DNA of 64,000 nt from the NCBI GenBank assembly GCA_027484425.1, contig JAIXSZ010000037.1:1-64000 (forward strand), written 5' to 3'. The notes beneath the pieces are model-generated. The model worked only from the letters and a program-made list of their open reading frames with translations. It was not told the origin of the DNA and ran no database searches. Origin of the DNA: Sphingobacteriales bacterium. Lineage in GTDB: Bacteria > Bacteroidota > Bacteroidia > Chitinophagales > Chitinophagaceae. Shown one piece after another: positions 17,309 to 26,552 of this stretch. The number at the start of each line of letters is the position of its first letter. Within the stretch, counting starts at the first letter, position 1. The position numbers were made by a program, and so were the translations under genes.

Positions 17309-18430
17309 TTAGTGTATAGTTGCAAATAGTATAGTTTCTTCCTCATGAATTGTATAATGACCCAAATAGAATTTGTAACCCAGATTCAGTTTGTCTAGAT
17401 ATTCTGGTATACCTACAAAATCACTTAAGCTATGGTAGATGGCGATAGCCAAGGTAGGCTTATACTTGCGTAAGGTATTTTCTGCACCTCTTAACGCAAA
17501 AGGTTCAGCACCTTCGATATCCATTTTAATAAAATCAACTTTTTCAAGTTGTTGCTCAGCAACCAATGTATCTATTGATTTAGATTTTACTACACTCGCC
17601 CCATTACCTGGGTCTGTCATAGACACGCTACTAGCTGCACCACGATCAGTGTAGTAAACGTTCAAATCGCTTTTTTCCCATACCGGATGGGCTACAATTT
17701 GAATGTTGTTGGCATATTTAGGGTTTTGCTCCAGATTAGTTTTCATAATCTTCAAATTCCCCGGAATAAACTCAAAAGTGAATACTTTGCCAGTTGCACC
17801 TACTTTTGTTGCAAAGTACAATGAAGTATCGCCCCAAAAACCACCGCATTCAATAACGGTTTCACCGTTGTTAACCGTTATGTTTTTGTCTTTAGATTTA
17901 TAATGATATTGTTCCAGCATAAAATCTGTAAGAATTCCTGCTCTGCCAAAAGTCATTTTTAAATCGTAACCGATAGGTGAAAGATTGTAAAATCCAACAT
18001 TAGTTTTGTTGTCTTTTCCAGCATCACCTACATCTACTTTTTTCTCCAGCAAATCATCACATTTTGCCAATGCTGTGAAATATTCGGGGGTGCTTAATGG
18101 CAATTTCACCTTTCTGTGGCCTAATAAACGATAAGCGACAACATCTACAAGCAAATCTTTAGATTCTTGGTTGGCAAGGAGATCATACATATACTCTAAC
18201 TTCCCAAACAAGGGATCGAGCATGATGTTATTTGCAGTATAGAACAGTGAAAGCTGATTACTCTTGTTGAGGAAACGCTTAGTTATGAAATCCGAGTTAT
18301 ATATCTTTCCAACCAGACTATCCGGTGTATTTTGAGTTCCAAATCTTTCTGTATCATAATTATCTTCATGATAATTAGGCAAAGAAGCCATTATTTTGAA
18401 CAGTAAGCTTTTATAAAATTCTGATTTCAT
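17309..18430 (-). CDS. FkbM-family methyltransferase
   Basis: 373 residues. The C-terminal half (from ~residue 165) holds the FkbM domain: VNNGETVIECGGFWGDTSLYFATKVG as SAM motif I, VFTFEFIPGNLKIMKTNLEQN, DFIKMDIEGAEPFALRGAENTL, and KPTLAIAIYHSL. The N-terminal ~150 residues are helical and not recognised. FkbM enzymes O-methylate sugars or lipids; here probably a glycan residue. The 217-base gap upstream (18431-18647) is AT-rich and holds no feature I can name, but could contain a promoter for the modification genes. Confidence 0.88.
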   Translation of the reverse strand: MKSEFYKSLLFKIMASLPNYHEDNYDTERFGTQNTPDSLVGKIYNSDFITKRFLNKSNQLSLFYTANNIMLDPLFGKLEYMYDLLANQESKDLLVDVVAYRLLGHRKVKLPLSTPEYFTALAKCDDLLEKKVDVGDAGKDNKTNVGFYNLSPIGYDLKMTFGRAGILTDFMLEQYHYKSKDKNITVNNGETVIECGGFWGDTSLYFATKVGATGKVFTFEFIPGNLKIMKTNLEQNPKYANNIQIVAHPVWEKSDLNVYYTDRGAASSVSMTDPGNGASVVKSKSIDTLVAEQQLEKVDFIKMDIEGAEPFALRGAENTLRKYKPTLAIAIYHSLSDFVGIPEYLDKLNLGYKFYLGHYTIHEEETILFATIH

Positions 18431-18647
18431 TTTGATAATAACTTTAAAAATAATTAATGTGCTGAACCTTTATTCCTTGTTAACCAAAATTTTATAGCCT
18501 CATTTGTTTTGCCAAAGCAATAAACAAGATTTTCGCACTATTCTTTCTTAATATACTGTACTCTTTCTAAGCTCGTTGTTTGTAACTATTTGTCTCACAA
18601 TAAGCATATTATAATCTTTAAAAGTATAAAAACACGACCGCCCTACT

Positions 18648-19916
18648 TTACATTTTTTCAGATGTAAATTTCAAATCGGGCCTTACTGCACCTGGCCATT
18701 TGCCAAACCAAGCTCCATTTCTTACACTATCAATAACCTCAAAAATTAGCAAATCGTCCATTTTAAAAATGACAGAAGCTGTATCTTTTACAACCATTAA
18801 ATTAATTGTATAGATATCATCATTTAGAAAATTTGGTGGAATTTGCAACTCTGCTGAATGATGCCCTTTTGACAGGTTTTTTGCTTGTGTACCTACGGCA
18901 AAAACACAGACTCCGGATGCGGTATTGAGAAACAAACTAAGATTTAGCAGCTGACCTTCCAGGTAGTTGTAAAACTCAAATTTTATACTGAATGCAGTGT
19001 TAATGCTGATTACAGAGTTGTTGATAGCATCGGAGGTTAGTATTTCTGCAGATAGGAGTCTTACTTTATCATTTCCAGGAGCATCTACGTCCAACTGCCA
19101 TTTGCGCTCCATAGAATTACGGATTTCTCTGCTCAAGTAATTATTGATAACCGTGGCAGTGGGGCCCATGTCGGTAACTTTGCCTGCTTTCATGTACATG
19201 GCACTTTTACATAAGCTTTGTACAGCCTGCATATTGTGACTAACAAAAATAATTGTTCGACCATGGCTGGCCACATCGCTCATTTTGCCTAAGCACTTTT
19301 TCTGAAATTCTGCATCGCCAACTGCTAGCACCTCATCAACAATAAGAATTTCAGGCTCAAGGTGGGCTGCGACGCCAAAAGCCAATCGTACATACATGCC
19401 TGAGGAATATCGTTTTACGGGTGTATCAATGTACATTTCTACACCAGCAAAGTCTACAATTTCATCAAATTTTGAGGAGATTTCCTTTTTAGTCATTCCC
19501 AAAATGGCACCGTTCATGTATATATTTTCTCTTCCAGTAAGCTCTGGATGAAATCCTGTACCTACTTCTAGGAGTGATGCTATCCTCCCTTTTATTTTTA
19601 TTTCGCCTGAAGTGGGACTTGTGACCCTAGACAACAACTTGAGTAGGGTAGATTTACCTGCACCATTCTTGCCTATAATACCTATAGTATCTCCACTAGC
19701 TATCTCAAAATTAACATCTTTCAAAGCCCAAGCATATTCGCTAGTTGCCTTTTTAGTTCTGTCATTATCTACGCCTACTTGGAGGTAGGGGTCTTCTTTG
19801 CCTCGCATAAGGCTCCACCACCGCTTAAGGTCGTGACTCAGCGTACCAGTACCCACCTGACCTAGGCGATACTGTTTTGATATATTTTCGGCCTTTATAA
19901 CTATATCCTTACTCAT
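18648..19916 (-). CDS. wzt: Polysaccharide ABC transporter ATP-binding protein with C-terminal carbohydrate domain (Wzt-like)
   Basis: 422 residues. The ATPase domain (~1-250) has Walker A in GIIGKNGAGKSTLLKLLS, signature YSSGMYVRLAFGVA, and Walker B EILIVDEVLAVGDAEFQ followed by the H-loop FVSHNM. The ~150-residue extension (residues ~275-422) is beta-rich and matches the Wzt C-terminal domain that recognises the modified end of the finished O-polysaccharide. With the permease gene 4 bases away it exports undecaprenyl-linked glycan across the inner membrane. The extended tail suggests export depends on a terminal modification, perhaps by the FkbM, formyl or acyl enzymes here. Confidence 0.93.
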   Translation of the reverse strand: MSKDIVIKAENISKQYRLGQVGTGTLSHDLKRWWSLMRGKEDPYLQVGVDNDRTKKATSEYAWALKDVNFEIASGDTIGIIGKNGAGKSTLLKLLSRVTSPTSGEIKIKGRIASLLEVGTGFHPELTGRENIYMNGAILGMTKKEISSKFDEIVDFAGVEMYIDTPVKRYSSGMYVRLAFGVAAHLEPEILIVDEVLAVGDAEFQKKCLGKMSDVASHGRTIIFVSHNMQAVQSLCKSAMYMKAGKVTDMGPTATVINNYLSREIRNSMERKWQLDVDAPGNDKVRLLSAEILTSDAINNSVISINTAFSIKFEFYNYLEGQLLNLSLFLNTASGVCVFAVGTQAKNLSKGHHSAELQIPPNFLNDDIYTINLMVVKDTASVIFKMDDLLIFEVIDSVRNGAWFGKWPGAVRPDLKFTSEKM

Positions 19917-19920
19917 ATAT

Positions 19921-20787
19921 TTACACCGTGTCTATGAATCGTTTTTCTACAACATTAAATATAACAACACCAAAAACAAGTATCACTATTGTAAATACAA
20001 CACTATAACCTAGCCAGAAATAGCTAAAAACGCCTTGCCCCAGAAAAGCAAACTTAAAAGCTTCGAATATTGAAGTAAGAGGATTGAGCCACAGCCAAAT
20101 TTGTTTTTGTGGTGAAGCTATAGAGATAGGATAAATAACTGGAGTAGCATACATTAGTAGCTGTATGGCGAATGAAATAAGAAAATTGAGGTCGCGATAC
20201 TTAGTGGTAAGCGAGGTAATGATAATCCCAAAACTTAAGCTCATTATTGCCAATACAAACAATAGTAGTGGAAAGTAAACAATATGCCAATTGGGTGTTA
20301 TGCCATGCTTTACAAAATAATAATAGGCCCAAAATACCAGAAACAAACTTAGCTGTATGAGCAACTTAAGCATACCGGAAAGAACCTTAGAGAGTGGCAG
20401 TATAATTCTTGGGAAGTAAACTTTGCCAAAAATTGTAGCATTCTCGGTGAATGTTTTTGAGGTAAGTGTTAGGGTCTCGGAGAAATAGTTCCAGATGGTG
20501 ATGCTGCCTAGATAGAATAATATAGGTGGCACACCATCTGTTGATATTTTGGCTACCTGCCCAAAAATGACTACATAAATGAGTGTGGTCATGATAGGCT
20601 GTATGAGAAACCATATGGGGCCTAGTATAGTTTGTTTGTAAACGGTGATAATGTCCTTTTTTACAAACATGGACAATAAATCTCTATAACGCCAAACTTC
20701 TTGAAGATTAAGATCAAACTTGCCTCTGGTACCAGTTATATTAATATCCCAGGTATCAGTATGATTTATCTTTTCCGTATCAGTCAT
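19921..20787 (-). CDS. wzm: Polysaccharide ABC transporter permease (Wzm-like)
   Basis: 288 residues with six hydrophobic spans (for example LIQPIMTTLIYVVIFG, ILFYLGSITIWNYF, LLIQLSLFLVFWAYYYF, YFPLLLFVLAIMSLSFG, LLMYATPVIYPI, and the last VVFTIVILVFGVVIFNVV). The ABC-2 permease motif is visible around LNPLTSIFEAFKFAFLG. Partner of the ATPase gene next to it, forming the inner-membrane exporter. The N-terminal ~30 cytosolic residues include WDINITGTRGKFDLNLQEVWRYRDLL, common in O-antigen/teichoic exporters. Confidence 0.93.
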   Translation of the reverse strand: MTDTEKINHTDTWDINITGTRGKFDLNLQEVWRYRDLLSMFVKKDIITVYKQTILGPIWFLIQPIMTTLIYVVIFGQVAKISTDGVPPILFYLGSITIWNYFSETLTLTSKTFTENATIFGKVYFPRIILPLSKVLSGMLKLLIQLSLFLVFWAYYYFVKHGITPNWHIVYFPLLLFVLAIMSLSFGIIITSLTTKYRDLNFLISFAIQLLMYATPVIYPISIASPQKQIWLWLNPLTSIFEAFKFAFLGQGVFSYFWLGYSVVFTIVILVFGVVIFNVVEKRFIDTV

Positions 20788-20830
20788 TGAGCAGCTACTT
20801 TGATTTGTTTGTTAATTGATTACTACTGGC

Positions 20831-23335
20831 CTAAGCTTTTTTAGATTTGAAAAGAGATAAAAGACCTTTTTTCTTGCTTTTTTTCTCGTCCTCTAAGTAA
20901 TAACCATTGCCATAAGATCCGTAACCATAACCATAACCATAACCATAGCCGTAACCATAGCCATAACCATAACCATAACCGTAGCCATAACCATAACCGT
21001 AGCCGTAACCCTCTTCGTAACCATAACCATACGCAAAACCCCTGTTGGCAACTACGTCGTTAAGAATGAAGTTGAGCTTATTCATCCTGTTACTATAATA
21101 CAATTCGTTGGGGATGCCCAGCTGCTGTTTGTAGGTATAACCTTGCCTTACCACATACATACAAGTATCGGCATATGTATTAAGCAATTGGGCATCAGTT
21201 ACAAGACCTACTGGAGAAGTATCGACAATAACATAGTCGAAATTTTCGCGCAGATATGCAAATAGGTTTTCTGTACTTTTCAGCAGCACCAGCTCTGCAG
21301 GGTTAGGAGGTATAGGTCCTGATGGTAACACCAACAGATTATCATCAACACCAGAAGGAATGAGAATTTGATCGACAGTGGCCTTACCAATAGAGTAGTT
21401 AGAAAAGCCGACGTCATTATTGAGTCCTAAGGCCTTTGAAATCTTTGGTTTTCTAAGGTCAAGCTCCATCAACACTACCTTTTTCCCAGACATCGCCAGT
21501 GTTACCGCTAGATTGATGGCTATGAAAGATTTACCCTCACCACTCATACTAGATGTAATAAGTATTACCTTTTGTTGCTTATCTGGCAACAGGTATTGTA
21601 GGTTGGTACGAAGTGCTCTGAACTGTTCAGAAATGATGGTACGACTGTTTCTGCTTACGGCTACACTTTCGCCACCACTATTATTACCAATCTCGCCTAT
21701 GATAGGAATAGTAGTGACCTTGGAGATATCGCTCTTGCTGATGATTCGAATATTTAACCCTCTCCTGAGAAGGATAACAGCAAAGGGAGTAAGGGCACCA
21801 ATAAGGAACGAAATCATAAGAATACGTTTCTTGTTCGGTGCAACTATACCGTTAGTAAGAGCAGGATCAACAACCATTGCATCAGCAACAGTTGATGATT
21901 TTTCGATGGCAGTTTCTTCTCTTTTTTTCAACAGAAACACATAAAGTTCTTGTTTTATCTGTTGTTTACGAGAGAATTCAAGGTATTCACGTTCTACGGA
22001 TGGTACATCTCTTATGTCTTTGATGTTCATACCTAAGGCACTTCTTATTTTTTCTACCTTAAGTTCCATTTCTTTTTTAGAAGACGCTAAGGCTGCAGCA
22101 AGGCTTCTTTTCACCTCATCCTTTTGCTTTAGCAGCGTAATTGGAATAGGGTTGATGGGCGTCATTGTTACAAGCGCATTATCAATTTTAGTTGCTAATT
22201 CGTTGTACCTGTTCATCAACTGTGAGAGACCTGGATTATCTAGTAAAGAGGCAGGCAAAGTCATAGTACGGTCGTCAACTTTTTGAAGATAATCGCTAAT
22301 GGAACCAATAAGTTCCAGTTGGATTTGTGCTTCTTCAAGCTTAGCCGCGGTACCAGCTTTGGCGCTAATAACTAATGTGGCCTGAGCAGGCATGTCGGCA
22401 ATACTATTATCTTGTTTAAACTTCACTATAGACTGCTCCACATCTGAAAGCTCTAAACCTAAAATGGAAATACGCTCGTCTATAAATTCGATAGTATTTG
22501 TAGCTACTCTAGTTCTATCTTCAACGTTCTTTTCCTTGTATACCTCCATCAGCTTGTTGATAACATCTACGGCACGCTCGGGAATCGTGTTTACCATAGT
22601 TATTAATATACAACTAGCAGATTTGTTGGGAATGCCATAGTTTACAGAACCCAGTAAACCTAAAGCTACATCTATAGCTGGAGTGTGGCTTACAGTATAA
22701 TCGTTGTTAGACAAAGAGAAAAGACCAGTTTTTCTGAGACAAAATTTACCGGTTTCAGGTAGCTTTATTGTGTCACCCCAGTTACCACGTAAAACTTTTC
22801 CGGCAGGATCTGTGATTTGAAATTGTTTATCGCTGAGAATGTTCACTTTACAAGAAAAGTAACCATCAAACGAATCCAATTTCATTAGTTCAAACGGCTT
22901 GTTGCTATATAATTCAGTTTGTTTGAACCTACCTTCAATAGTATAATATATATTGAGATTTAGCTTATTTACAATGTTGATCATTGTAGTTCTGCTTTTT
23001 AGAATCTCAATCTCATTATCAATGTTTATGTTATTACTATTTGTTTTGAGTGCACTTAATATATCATCAGATGCACCACCTTTCTTCGAATCATTAAGCA
23101 ATAGTTCAGCTGACGCTTTGTAAATAGGAGTGTAGTAGCGCAAATAAATATTACCAACAATTAGCGATATGATGATACTACCTAGTAACCAAGGCCAAAT
23201 GGCTAACACAGTAGTGAGTAGCCATTTTAGATTGAAAGTACCACCACCACCTGCTCCGTCGTCGGATTTGGGCAATACTGGTTCTGACAATGGTTTCACA
23301 ACTTCATTTGCCACTGGTTTATTATTGCCACTCAT
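20831..23335 (-). CDS. wzc: Wzc-like polysaccharide co-polymerase and tyrosine autokinase with Gly-Tyr repeat tail
   Basis: 834 residues. Two membrane spans (~residues 35-60 and ~515-535) flank a large periplasmic Wzz-type domain with a coiled coil (~270-460). The cytoplasmic BY-kinase has Walker A SSMSGEGKSFIAINLA at ~600, Walker A' LMELDLRKPKI, and Walker B YVIVDTSPVGLV. The tail holds 15 uninterrupted Gly-Tyr pairs plus flanking Tyr residues, then a Lys-rich end. In this family C-terminal Tyr clusters are autophosphorylated, controlling oligomer state and chain length, and are dephosphorylated by the partner phosphatase (25649). Lies 23 bases after wza. Confidence 0.95.
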   Translation of the reverse strand: MSGNNKPVANEVVKPLSEPVLPKSDDGAGGGGTFNLKWLLTTVLAIWPWLLGSIIISLIVGNIYLRYYTPIYKASAELLLNDSKKGGASDDILSALKTNSNNINIDNEIEILKSRTTMINIVNKLNLNIYYTIEGRFKQTELYSNKPFELMKLDSFDGYFSCKVNILSDKQFQITDPAGKVLRGNWGDTIKLPETGKFCLRKTGLFSLSNNDYTVSHTPAIDVALGLLGSVNYGIPNKSASCILITMVNTIPERAVDVINKLMEVYKEKNVEDRTRVATNTIEFIDERISILGLELSDVEQSIVKFKQDNSIADMPAQATLVISAKAGTAAKLEEAQIQLELIGSISDYLQKVDDRTMTLPASLLDNPGLSQLMNRYNELATKIDNALVTMTPINPIPITLLKQKDEVKRSLAAALASSKKEMELKVEKIRSALGMNIKDIRDVPSVEREYLEFSRKQQIKQELYVFLLKKREETAIEKSSTVADAMVVDPALTNGIVAPNKKRILMISFLIGALTPFAVILLRRGLNIRIISKSDISKVTTIPIIGEIGNNSGGESVAVSRNSRTIISEQFRALRTNLQYLLPDKQQKVILITSSMSGEGKSFIAINLAVTLAMSGKKVVLMELDLRKPKISKALGLNNDVGFSNYSIGKATVDQILIPSGVDDNLLVLPSGPIPPNPAELVLLKSTENLFAYLRENFDYVIVDTSPVGLVTDAQLLNTYADTCMYVVRQGYTYKQQLGIPNELYYSNRMNKLNFILNDVVANRGFAYGYGYEEGYGYGYGYGYGYGYGYGYGYGYGYGYGYGYGSYGNGYYLEDEKKSKKKGLLSLFKSKKA
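20921..21010 (-). repeat. Hexanucleotide tandem array encoding (Gly-Tyr)15 in wzc
   Basis: Fifteen consecutive 6-base units of the form GGNTAY (plus strand CCRTAR/CCATAA variants), bounded by a Gly-Ser codon pair on one side and Glu-Glu on the other. The units differ only at silent third positions, so the array can gain or lose whole units by slippage without shifting the frame. Confidence 0.95.
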
Positions 23336-23358
23336 TAATATTAGTTTTTATTGAAAGT

Positions 23359-24168
23359 TTATCTGGTCAAAAGTAAGAATAGGGAAATGATACCTATTAG
23401 ACCTGAGGCAACGCCCAAGTATCTGGTTACAATATTATTACTTGATTGACGTTTGAAGTTGCTTTGCTCTACGTATATATAATCTCTTTGCTTTACATAA
23501 AAATAGGGAGATTTGAATATATCTGTGGAGGTAAGATCAAATCTTACAAATTTTGTTTTATCACCTTCCCTACGAACCAATAAAATATTATTCCTTTTAG
23601 CGGTACCTGCAAGATCACCTGCTAATGCTATTACATCTATAATGCTAGCTTTTTCGGTGGGTAGTTTCACTAGGCCAGGGTTATTGACATCACCCAACAC
23701 CATAACATCAAAGTTTGCAATGCGAACGTTTACGAGAGGGTCTTTGTAGTATTCTTTGGCTTTTTGCTTGATTAATTCTCGTGCTTCTGATGTTGTAAGC
23801 CCCACTACTTTTACAAATCCTATCAATGATAACTCTACATAGCCGTTTTTATCGACATGAAAACCGCTCATCAAATCAGAGGAAACATTGCTCTTGGATA
23901 TCAATTCATTTCCTTCGTTTTGTGCGAGTGTTTGAATAGAAATAGACAGCACATCGTTGATAAGTATAACTGGTTCTTCAAACACAGTACCACTATCTTT
24001 TACTATTACCCCAGGGTGTAGCGTGTCATCTTTTACATTATTAAAATACACATAGTGCTTGGGTGCAACACAAGAATGTAAAGAAGAATATAATAAGAAG
24101 GCAAAAAACAGCAATAATATATTATGTTTTTTCCTTAAACATTGGTGCATTTGAGGTATTTTCATCAA
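23359..24168 (-). CDS. wza: Wza-like polysaccharide export lipoprotein
   Basis: 269 residues. A lipoprotein signal peptide (basic start CLRKKHNILLLF, hydrophobic core, lipobox LHSC at about residues 30-33) puts it in the outer membrane. The Poly_export domain follows (VILINDVLSISIQTLAQNEG), then a SLBB domain (FDVMVLGDVNNPGLVKLPTEKASIIDVIALAGDL). A C-terminal hydrophobic segment (YLGVASGLIGIISLFLLL) is the likely outer-membrane helix ring. It would form the export channel with the Wzc homologue encoded 23 bases downstream. Shorter than E. coli Wza, as is common in Bacteroidota. Confidence 0.92.
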   Translation of the reverse strand: MMKIPQMHQCLRKKHNILLLFFAFLLYSSLHSCVAPKHYVYFNNVKDDTLHPGVIVKDSGTVFEEPVILINDVLSISIQTLAQNEGNELISKSNVSSDLMSGFHVDKNGYVELSLIGFVKVVGLTTSEARELIKQKAKEYYKDPLVNVRIANFDVMVLGDVNNPGLVKLPTEKASIIDVIALAGDLAGTAKRNNILLVRREGDKTKFVRFDLTSTDIFKSPYFYVKQRDYIYVEQSNFKRQSSNNIVTRYLGVASGLIGIISLFLLLTR

Positions 24169-24263
24169 AATTAGTTTAAAATAACCTAATTATAAAAAAA
24201 ACAGACATCACTACCTGCTAAGTAATAATGTTTTAAGCTTGCGAGAAGAAGTTAGCTTCTTAT

Positions 24264-25547
24264 CTATAACCTAGCGTCTGTCATTTCTTTTTCTAGGCAA
24301 CCTTTCACATCATAAACAATTCCACCTGGTTTTACGTGTGTGCGCCAATCTGTATTTTTAAAGTCGTTGTGTGCCACTGCAAGGATAATAGAATCATATT
24401 CTGAGTCTTTGGGCAACTCTGTTACTATATCTATGCCATATTCATGTAATACCTCCTCTGGCTTTGCCCATGGGTCATATATCACCACATCGATGGCATA
24501 AGATTTGAGTTCACTGATAATATCTACAACACGGGTATTGCGCACATCCGGACAGTTTTCTTTGAATGTAATACCCAGTACCAATACTTTAGCTGCCTTG
24601 ATAGTAATACTGTTTTTTATCATCAGCTTCACTACCTCGCCAGCTATGTATTTACCCATACCATCGTTGAGTCTCCTGCCAGCCAGTATAATTTCGGGAT
24701 GATAACCTACCTCTTGTGCTTTCTGAGCCAAATAATAGGGGTCCACACCAATACAATGCCCCCCTACAAGCCCGGGTTTGAAAGGTAGGAAGTTCCATTT
24801 AGTTGCAGATGCCTCTAGTACCTCGTGCGTATCGATGCCCAGACGGTTGAAAATCATTGCCAGTTCGTTGACAAAAGCAATATTGATATCTCGCTGAGAG
24901 TTTTCTATCACTTTTGCTGCCTCGGCTACTTTGATGCTGGTAGCCTTGTGTGTACCAGCTGTGATAACAGACTGATACAACTTATCTACAACCTCGGCTA
25001 TCTCGGGGGTGGAGCCAGAAGTGATTTTTTTGATTTTAGAGACTGTATGCAACTTGTCACCTGGGTTGATACGTTCAGGAGAATAACCACAAAAGAAATC
25101 TTGATTGAACTTAAGGCCAGAGGTTCTTTCCAACACTGGCACACACTCATCTTCTGTTACACCAGGGTATACAGTGGACTCATATATGACAATATCGCCT
25201 TTTTTAAGTACACTACCCACTGTTTCGCTTGCTTTGTAAAGCGGTGTGAGATCTGGGCGGTTGTTGCGATCAACAGGGGTGGGTACTGTGATAATATATA
25301 TATTGCAATTGGTGATATCTGATTTGTCGAACGAACATTTCAAACCTGTATCTGCTACTTGTAGCACCTTTTTAAGGAGAGATTCGTCTACTTCCAGTGT
25401 AATATCTACTCCCTGTTGCAGCTCGTGTATGCGTTTTTTGTTAATATCGAAACCTACTACCTGATAGTACCTTGCAAACTCTGCTGCCAAAGGAAGACCA
25501 ACATAACCCAGCCCTATAACTGCAATGTTGTGGATTGAATTTCCCAT
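24264..25547 (-). CDS. UDP-sugar 6-dehydrogenase (TviB/WbpO-like nucleotide sugar dehydrogenase)
   Basis: 427 residues. NAD-binding GxGxxG in [19 protein letters not shown] at the N-terminus; the central helical domain has [25 protein letters not shown]; the catalytic Cys is in [19 protein letters not shown]; the C-terminal domain has [18 protein letters not shown]. The layout matches UDP-N-acetyl-glucosamine/galactosamine dehydrogenases that make uronic acid precursors, more than UDP-glucose dehydrogenase; the exact sugar is inference. It supplies an acidic sugar nucleotide for the glycan and lies 95 bases from wza. Confidence 0.92.
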   Translation of the reverse strand: MGNSIHNIAVIGLGYVGLPLAAEFARYYQVVGFDINKKRIHELQQGVDITLEVDESLLKKVLQVADTGLKCSFDKSDITNCNIYIITVPTPVDRNNRPDLTPLYKASETVGSVLKKGDIVIYESTVYPGVTEDECVPVLERTSGLKFNQDFFCGYSPERINPGDKLHTVSKIKKITSGSTPEIAEVVDKLYQSVITAGTHKATSIKVAEAAKVIENSQRDINIAFVNELAMIFNRLGIDTHEVLEASATKWNFLPFKPGLVGGHCIGVDPYYLAQKAQEVGYHPEIILAGRRLNDGMGKYIAGEVVKLMIKNSITIKAAKVLVLGITFKENCPDVRNTRVVDIISELKSYAIDVVIYDPWAKPEEVLHEYGIDIVTELPKDSEYDSIILAVAHNDFKNTDWRTHVKPGGIVYDVKGCLEKEMTDARL

Positions 25548-25648
25548 TCTGTAAGTATATTATATGAAAGCAGAATTATGCCCTGCAACTTCTGTTCTGG
25601 TGATTAAAGAAGTGCAAAAATATACTTTCTTATATTAGAAGTGAAACG

Positions 25649-26419
25649 TTATTGGCACAATCTTGAATTTAGGAACGGATAGCCAGCAATTTTATGGTAA
25701 TCTTTTGAGCATGCCATCGCTTTAAGAACGCCTAAATGTTTTTCATGGTGAGCATCTGTGCCACAGTAGTCGTACAATCCTTTTGAAAGCAGCTGTTCTG
25801 CAACCATTTTCACATTTTGGCCATAATAACCAGCAATAGATAGCATATTCATCTGCAAAAGGCATCCACGATCTTTAAGTTCTCTGTACTTGTCGATATT
25901 GTGATGAAAAAATACATATCTTTCTGGGTGCGCTATTATAGGTTTGTAGCCTGCAGTCTGCATATTAAATAATGCTTGTGCTAATATAGGAGGCTCAAAC
26001 ATCATAGAAAACTCAACTAAAACCTCGTTTTTGTAAATAGGCAAAAGTGGCTCGCGCTCCAGCAGCCCCATAAAATAGTCGTCAATATAGTATTCTGCAG
26101 CGGCCTTTAATTGTAAGTTAATATTATTCTCTTTGATGGCGGTTTGCACTAATGCAAGGGCATCTTGTATGGTTTGGGTAGTATTGGGATAATAATCTAT
26201 AAATACATGGGGAGTGGTAACAATATGTGTGTAGCCTAAATCGGCCATGTTGCGCAAAAGCAGAATGCTTTCTTCTATGTTTTTTGATCCATCGTCTATT
26301 CCTGGTAAAAAATGGGAGTGCATATCTGCACCTAGCACGCTCCAACTGGCCACCTGCGGAACGGGTAAGTCGTATTGGTTGTCCTCGTTTTTCTTTCTGC
26401 CAAATAGTCTTGAAAACAT
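25649..26419 (-). CDS. CpsB/YwqE-type protein-tyrosine phosphatase (PHP fold)
   Basis: 256 residues from the ATG at 26419 (MFSRLFGRKK), chosen over a start 14 residues earlier because family members begin with such a short basic segment. PHP metal motifs: DMHSHFLPGIDDGSKN, THIVTTPHVFIDYYPN, KPIIAHPERY, and CGTDAHHEKH. These Mn-dependent phosphatases dephosphorylate the C-terminal tyrosines of BY-kinases, so its likely target is the Gly-Tyr tail of the Wzc homologue in the same locus. First gene of the minus-strand locus, divergent from hutH. Confidence 0.9.
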   Translation of the reverse strand: MFSRLFGRKKNEDNQYDLPVPQVASWSVLGADMHSHFLPGIDDGSKNIEESILLLRNMADLGYTHIVTTPHVFIDYYPNTTQTIQDALALVQTAIKENNINLQLKAAAEYYIDDYFMGLLEREPLLPIYKNEVLVEFSMMFEPPILAQALFNMQTAGYKPIIAHPERYVFFHHNIDKYRELKDRGCLLQMNMLSIAGYYGQNVKMVAEQLLSKGLYDYCGTDAHHEKHLGVLKAMACSKDYHKIAGYPFLNSRLCQ

Positions 26420-26526
26420 AAGTGGCAAGGTACAGAAAATTTTAAAGTAAAGGACCCACAAAAAGCATCATAACACGTTAAATACCGGTGAAAAAACGAT
26501 GCTAGTTAAACTGTGTGTGGTTTTAC

Positions 26527-26534
26527 TACATTTG
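26527..26534 (+). promoter_or_regulatory. -7 promoter box (TACATTTG) of hutH
   Basis: Perfect TAnnTTTG, 18 bases before the ATG at 26553, in the divergent gap between the phosphatase gene and hutH. Confidence 0.55.
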
Positions 26535-26552
26535 TGCGCACAATAATAGTAT

